Assembly: GCA_030630935.1 (NCBI GenBank)
Contig: DAOVMD010000009.1
Location: 1 to 18,869, forward strand
Direction: 5' to 3'
Source: Candidatus Mcinerneyibacteriota bacterium
GTDB taxonomy: Bacteria > AUK180 > JAQVHJ01
Length of the DNA: 18,869 nt
The position numbers were made by a program, and so were the translations under genes. The notes under the pieces were generated by a model that saw nothing but the letters and a program-made list of their open reading frames with translations, made no database searches and was not told the DNA's origin. Positions 15,065-18,869 of the stretch are shown here, piece after piece. The stretch's first letter is position 1. The number at the start of each line of letters is the position of its first letter.

Positions 15065-17098
15065 CTATTCATCAGGACTCTTTAAATCAGTTTTGATTTC
15101 TTTATCCTGACCCGAATCTTCATCTTTAACCTGTTTAACAAAGTCCAGGACGGAATTATCTTCATCACTTTTTGCATCTCTTGATAATTCCATTTCTGCT
15201 ATAACTTTCTTTTTCCGGGCTTTCCGCTTCTTCCGAGCTTCCTTAGCTTTGGCCTTGTTTTTTTGTAATAACTTTATTTTCGCAAGGTCTTTACCCTGAA
15301 TAATATCTTTAATATCTTCACCTGTTAAAACCTCATAAGTAAGCAGGTATTTGACAACTTCCTCCAATATAGATTTGTTCTTTAAAAGAATTTCCTTTGC
15401 TAACTCCATCTGAGACATAACAATTGCTTTAATCTCACTATCAATTAGCTTAGTCGTGTCTTCACTCAAATGAGAAGTTGTGGATATCTCTTTTCCAAGA
15501 AAAATCTCACCTTCCTTTTTACCAAGCGTTAACGGTCCAACCTTATCTGACATACCCCAATTACAAACCATATGTCTTGCTAAATTAGTTACCTTTTCAA
15601 GGTCATTCTCAGAACCGGTTGTTTTCATATCTAAGAATATCTCTTCGGATGCCCGACCACCTAATAATACACAAATTTCATCAAGTAAATATTTCTTTGA
15701 ATAATTATATTTATCACTTACAGGAAGTTGCTGAGTAACACCTAATGCCATACCCCTCGGAATTATTGTAACCTTATGAACAGGATCGGTATATTCAAGA
15801 AGTTGAGCTAAAAGCGCATGCCCTGATTCATGATATGCAATTATTCTCTTCTCCTCGGGAGATATAATCAAACTTTTCCTTTCGATACCCATTAGAACCT
15901 TATCTTTTGCATCCTCAAATTCCTGCATTGATACTGTGTTCTTACCCCTTCTTGCTGCAAGCAATGCTGCTTCATTAACTAAATTCGCAAGATCAGCTCC
16001 AGATAATCCAGGTGTCCCTCGAGCAATAAGTGCAAGGTCAACACCTTCTTCAAGAATAACTTCACGGGTATGAATTTTTAATATTCCTTCCCGACCGTTC
16101 AAATCAGGTCGTGAGACAACAATCCGTCTATCAAACCTTCCCGGGCGAAGTAAAGCAGGGTCGAGAACATCAGGTCTATTTGTTGCTGCCATGATAATAA
16201 CTCCTTCATTAGGTTCGAACCCATCCATCTCAACCAGAAGCTGATTTAAAGTCTGTTCCCTTTCATCATGACCACCGCCTAAACCAGCACCACGATGACG
16301 GCCTACTGCATCAATCTCATCAATGAAAATTATACAGGGTGCATTTTTCTTGCCTTTATCAAAAAGATCCCTGACTCGTGAAGCACCAACTCCAACGAAC
16401 ATCTCAACAAATTCAGAACCCGAAATGGATAAAAAAGGAACATTCGCTTCACCTGCAACTGCCTTCGCTAATAAGGTCTTCCCTGTTCCCGGAGGTCCAA
16501 TTATTAAACAACCTTTCGGAATCTTACCACCGAGTTTTGTGAATTTCTTCGGCTCCCGTAAGAACTCAATTATCTCACCTAACTCCTCCTCCGCTTCATC
16601 AGCTCCTGCAACATCTGCAAAGGTTGTTTTATTCTTTGGTGTAGCCAACTTAGCACGGGATTTCCCAAAAGACATTGCTTTATTTCCGGATGATTGAATC
16701 CCTTTGAAGAAGTAAATAAACAAAACAATCAAAAGAATATAAGGAACTGCTGAGACAATCGCAAAGAGTAAGGATGATTTCTCCTCCTTCGCTACAACTT
16801 CTTCAACTCCATATTTCTCAATTACTTGTGATTGAAGTTCAGCGTCCTCAAAAGGAATCCGTGAATGGAACTTTATATATTCCTTACCATTTTCACTAAT
16901 ATAAACATGCTTGAACTCGCCTTCTACCTTACGCTCAATAAATACTAACTTCTTAATATTCTTATTCTGCAGCTCCCGGAAAAATACTGAATACGAAATC
17001 TCTACTTCATCACTTAACTTCGAAGCGACAAATAGATATAGTAAAAACATTAAAATTATTAAAAACAGTAGAATTACTCCATTCTTAACTTTATCCAA
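15065..17098 (-). CDS. ftsH: ATP-dependent zinc metalloprotease FtsH
   Basis: FtsH is a hexameric inner-membrane protease that degrades membrane and regulatory proteins. Its 677 aa show two membrane segments (about 7-25 and 108-133) around a periplasmic domain. The AAA module has Walker A GPPGTGKT (201-208), pore loop MFVG (233-236), Walker B IIFIDE (256-261) and the second region of homology [21 protein letters not shown] (304-324). The protease part has HESGH (423-427) and Asp499 as third zinc ligand in TGSENDL. A basic/acidic tail of about 70 residues is longer than in E. coli and may be disordered. The start is TTG, not ATG, chosen because a strong TAGGAGG lies five bases upstream. The tilS stop is inside that site. 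Confidence 0.97.
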   Translation of the reverse strand: MDKVKNGVILLFLIILMFLLYLFVASKLSDEVEISYSVFFRELQNKNIKKLVFIERKVEGEFKHVYISENGKEYIKFHSRIPFEDAELQSQVIEKYGVEEVVAKEEKSSLLFAIVSAVPYILLIVLFIYFFKGIQSSGNKAMSFGKSRAKLATPKNKTTFADVAGADEAEEELGEIIEFLREPKKFTKLGGKIPKGCLIIGPPGTGKTLLAKAVAGEANVPFLSISGSEFVEMFVGVGASRVRDLFDKGKKNAPCIIFIDEIDAVGRHRGAGLGGGHDEREQTLNQLLVEMDGFEPNEGVIIMAATNRPDVLDPALLRPGRFDRRIVVSRPDLNGREGILKIHTREVILEEGVDLALIARGTPGLSGADLANLVNEAALLAARRGKNTVSMQEFEDAKDKVLMGIERKSLIISPEEKRIIAYHESGHALLAQLLEYTDPVHKVTIIPRGMALGVTQQLPVSDKYNYSKKYLLDEICVLLGGRASEEIFLDMKTTGSENDLEKVTNLARHMVCNWGMSDKVGPLTLGKKEGEIFLGKEISTTSHLSEDTTKLIDSEIKAIVMSQMELAKEILLKNKSILEEVVKYLLTYEVLTGEDIKDIIQGKDLAKIKLLQKNKAKAKEARKKRKARKKKVIAEMELSRDAKSDEDNSVLDFVKQVKDEDSGQDKEIKTDLKSPDE

Positions 17099-17110
17099 AA
17101 TTTCCTCCTA
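17096..17110 (-). promoter_or_regulatory. Ribosome binding site and TTG start of ftsH
   Basis: The TAGGAGG motif (17110-17104 on the minus strand) is followed by AAATT and the TTG start codon (17098-17096). The first three bases of the motif are the tilS stop codon TAG. Ribosomes finishing tilS would therefore be placed at the ftsH start, coupling the two genes. Confidence 0.85.
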
Positions 17111-18517
17111 ACGATATTTTTTAAAACTAATCTTTACAACTTCTTTACTCTTTTCATCAATAGCTGCAAAGTTAGAACGTTTAATTCCAAGAATATAGAT
17201 TAATTCACCAGAATCACTAAAAATCAGGGGGATCATATCCCTGGAACGCTTCTCAATTTTCAGGTCAATTAATAACTTCTTGACTTTAACCGGTCTCTTC
17301 CTGTGAAAGGGAATTATCTTATCCCCGGGACAACGAGTCCGAATCAAAAGAGGATATTTCAAAATTGCTGCTGAGAAATATTCAGAGTTTTTTGAATAAC
17401 GAACCTTACTTTTCTGAATCAACTTGATAGAAATTTTATAATTAAGATATTTATAATCTCCAGTATTAAAAATTCTAAGTTCACTTACAACTCCAGTCGA
17501 TGATTCAAACTCCCAATAAAAACCAAACCTGAGATTATTATAAGACTTCTCAATAACAATATCATTTGGCAGATTTATTTGAACTGTCCCCTTCCTGCTT
17601 TGAATTAATTCATCTATCCGGTTAAGGTGATTAGAGTAAATCCCTAATCTTGTACCCTGAAGCCGTTCAATTGCAGTTAAGTATATTAGAGACCGAATAT
17701 ATGGGGTATTTTTTCGCAAGTCCTTAATTGATAATTCTATAAAACTTTCTGAATGTGAATTAAGAAGCTGCTTAAATTTTTCCCCTATTATTTTATCAAA
17801 GAACTTATAGTGATTATATAATAATTCACTAATAAATGCAAGGTTTTTTTTCAAATCAATTTTATAGTTTTCATCAATATAAGGGATTAAATTATTTCTA
17901 ATACGGTTACGTAAGTATTTAGTGTCAAGATTCGATTTATCTATCCTGAACGGGATTTTTTTATTACTGCAAAATTCCAGAATCTCTGATTTTGTACTGG
18001 TTAATAAAGGACGAATTATTTTAAAACTCTTTTTCCAGGGAAAGTTTGAGATAGGTTCAAGACCAATTAAACCCCTGGGACTACACCCCCTGAGAATATT
18101 CATTATAATCGTCTCTACACGGTCATCAAGGTTATGACCTAATGCAAGTTTCTCGATTCCTAATTCTTCCATTGCTTTCAAAAAAATATTAAATCGGAAA
18201 TTACGCGCATTATCCTGAATATTACCTTTCTTTAAAAGCTTGAGCTCAGAAGGATTTAATTTAAAATCAAAAAATTTGATATTATATTTCTTTGAAAGAC
18301 TTTTCGCTGCCTTCAGATCCAGGTCAGAATCTATACCACGTAAATGATAATTAATTGAGATCCCAAAAAGTTCAAGATTAAATTTTTCTTTGATTTTATT
18401 TAAACAAAAAAGCAATGCTGCAGAATCAGGTCCCCCGGATAATCCGATAAGAATTTTATCATTCTTTTTTACTAATTTAAATGTACTTTGATTTTCCTGG
18501 AAGTTCTTAAATATCAT
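17108..18517 (-). CDS. tilS: tRNA(Ile)-lysidine synthase
   Basis: TilS joins lysine to C34 of the CAU-anticodon tRNA-Ile, changing its reading from AUG to AUA. The 469-aa protein has the ATP-pyrophosphatase loop SGGPDS (27-32), the helix GHNLDDRVETIIMNILRG (about 128-145) and YLRNRIRNNLIP (about 203-214). The C-terminal TilS substrate-recognition region includes RTRCPGDKIIPFHRKRPVKVKKLLID (about 392-417) and RDMIPLI. The ATG at 18517 is chosen because any longer frame would run through two tRNA genes. It lies only 10 nt after the tRNA-Met CCA end and has no recognisable ribosome binding site, so an mRNA released by tRNA processing would be nearly leaderless. Confidence 0.93.
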   Translation of the reverse strand: MIFKNFQENQSTFKLVKKNDKILIGLSGGPDSAALLFCLNKIKEKFNLELFGISINYHLRGIDSDLDLKAAKSLSKKYNIKFFDFKLNPSELKLLKKGNIQDNARNFRFNIFLKAMEELGIEKLALGHNLDDRVETIIMNILRGCSPRGLIGLEPISNFPWKKSFKIIRPLLTSTKSEILEFCSNKKIPFRIDKSNLDTKYLRNRIRNNLIPYIDENYKIDLKKNLAFISELLYNHYKFFDKIIGEKFKQLLNSHSESFIELSIKDLRKNTPYIRSLIYLTAIERLQGTRLGIYSNHLNRIDELIQSRKGTVQINLPNDIVIEKSYNNLRFGFYWEFESSTGVVSELRIFNTGDYKYLNYKISIKLIQKSKVRYSKNSEYFSAAILKYPLLIRTRCPGDKIIPFHRKRPVKVKKLLIDLKIEKRSRDMIPLIFSDSGELIYILGIKRSNFAAIDEKSKEVVKISFKKYR

Positions 18518-18527
18518 ATTTATTAAG

Positions 18528-18604
18528 TGGTAGCGGAGCAGGGACTCGAACCCCGGACAACACGGGTATGAACCGTGCGCTCTAACCACCTGAGCTACTC
18601 CGCC
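18528..18604 (-). tRNA. tRNA-Met (elongator, CAU)
   Basis: Seventy-seven bases form a full cloverleaf. The acceptor GGCGGAG pairs with CTCCGCT (last pair G1-U72), the D-stem is GCTC/GAGC, and the anticodon stem CACGG/CCGTG closes the loop TTCATAC. The T arm is CGGGG-TTCGAGT-CCCTG, and CCA is encoded. The CAT anticodon (plus strand 18568-18570 reads atg) could in principle be the tRNA-Ile substrate of TilS. The GGCGGAG acceptor lacks the C4-G69/C5-G68 pairs that E. coli TilS prefers and fits elongator tRNA-Met better. It ends 10 nt before tilS. Confidence 0.9.
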
Positions 18605-18624
18605 ACACGGCCATTTTGAGAATT

Positions 18625-18701
<77 letters not shown>

Positions 18702-18715
18702 TCAATTAATTTGAA

Positions 18716-18744
18716 ATTATAACATAAAAACATATTATTGTCAA
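18716..18744 (-). promoter_or_regulatory. Perfect-consensus sigma70 promoter for tRNA-fMet/tRNA-Met/tilS/ftsH operon
   Basis: On the minus strand TTGACA (18744-18739) and TATAAT (18721-18716) are separated by exactly 17 bases, so both hexamers and the spacer are the consensus. The start point would fall near 18709, about eight bases before the mature tRNA-fMet end. Such a strong promoter suits tRNA synthesis. Confidence 0.9.
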
Positions 18745-18791
18745 GTTTTTATTTGATAGAAATTTATTCATTTTTTTATTAATATGGAGTG

Positions 18792-18820
18792 CATCAGGTA
18801 AATCGGTGATTTTCCTGATG
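18792..18820. repeat. Long imperfect hairpin upstream of the tRNA promoter
   Basis: CATCAGG (18792-18798) pairs with CCTGATG (18814-18820). Past a T-T mismatch, AAATC (18800-18804) pairs with GATTT (18808-18812) around a GGT loop, for a total of 12 pairs. No T-run of terminator quality follows. It could be a repeat-family palindrome, a regulator site or a terminator for a gene right of the window. The rest of 18745-18869 shows no gene. Confidence 0.5.
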
Positions 18821-18852
18821 TAGAGTACTTTTAATTTTTATGATTTCATTAT

Positions 18853-18869
18853 TTGTCCTGTAAGGACAA
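18853..18869. repeat. Hairpin at the right window edge
   Basis: TTGTCC (18853-18858) and GGACAA (18864-18869) are perfect inverse complements around TGTAA. The window ends exactly here, so a longer repeat may continue to the right. The structure alone does not indicate a role. Confidence 0.3.

Noticed and set aside
18528-18604. tRNA with CAU anticodon as the TilS substrate tRNA-Ile
   Set aside because: The acceptor stem GGCGGAG fits elongator tRNA-Met and lacks the C4-G69/C5-G68 pairs recognised in E. coli. A modification assay would be needed for certainty.

Overview
The window comes from a low-GC (clearly AT-rich) diderm bacterium. An LptF/G-type permease, three predicted lipoproteins, an Omp85-like barrel protein and E. 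coli-like sigma70 promoters all point to a Gram-negative cell plan. The fusion of metalloprotease, TolB-like propeller and outer-membrane barrel suggests the FCB group or a neighbouring candidate phylum. That placement is inference from domain architecture, not a phylogenetic result.

Layout. Bases 1-108 are the 5' end of a group II intron on the minus strand, running off the left edge and abutting a degenerate 'cctgta' repeat. A near-consensus promoter (252-280) then starts a tight plus-strand run of ten genes (319-10470): glyA, acpS, a TPR lipoprotein, a second lipoprotein, a 926-aa metalloprotease/propeller/barrel protein, an ACT-like protein, a UPF0210 (PFL-like) protein, an LptF/LptG permease, and an ABC-2 exporter ATPase with its permease. 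Gaps are 0-17 nt and several junctions overlap by 1-4 nt, so one transcript is likely.

Bases 10471-11267 hold no credible gene. They contain a nest of repeats: three copies of a roughly 70-80 bp module, whose outermost copies form a 14-bp perfect inverted repeat, plus a pair of inverted GC-rich palindromes and several hairpins. Two operons converge on this segment.

The minus-strand operon reads from 18744 to 11268. A perfect-consensus promoter is followed by tRNA-fMet, tRNA-Met, tilS, ftsH (TTG start), a lone BPD_transp_2-type ABC permease, dapA, dapB, a lipoprotein and a small two-TM protein with a PH-like tail. It mixes translation (initiator and elongator tRNA, tRNA lysidine synthesis), membrane proteolysis and the diaminopimelate/lysine branch needed for peptidoglycan. 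The plus-strand operon mixes one-carbon metabolism, acyl-carrier-protein activation and envelope functions.

Most genes are housekeeping. The least explained parts are the outer-membrane protease/propeller/barrel protein with its two upstream lipoproteins, the UPF0237-like/UPF0210 pair in a glyA operon, the permease that overlaps dapA, and the repeat nest between the two operons.
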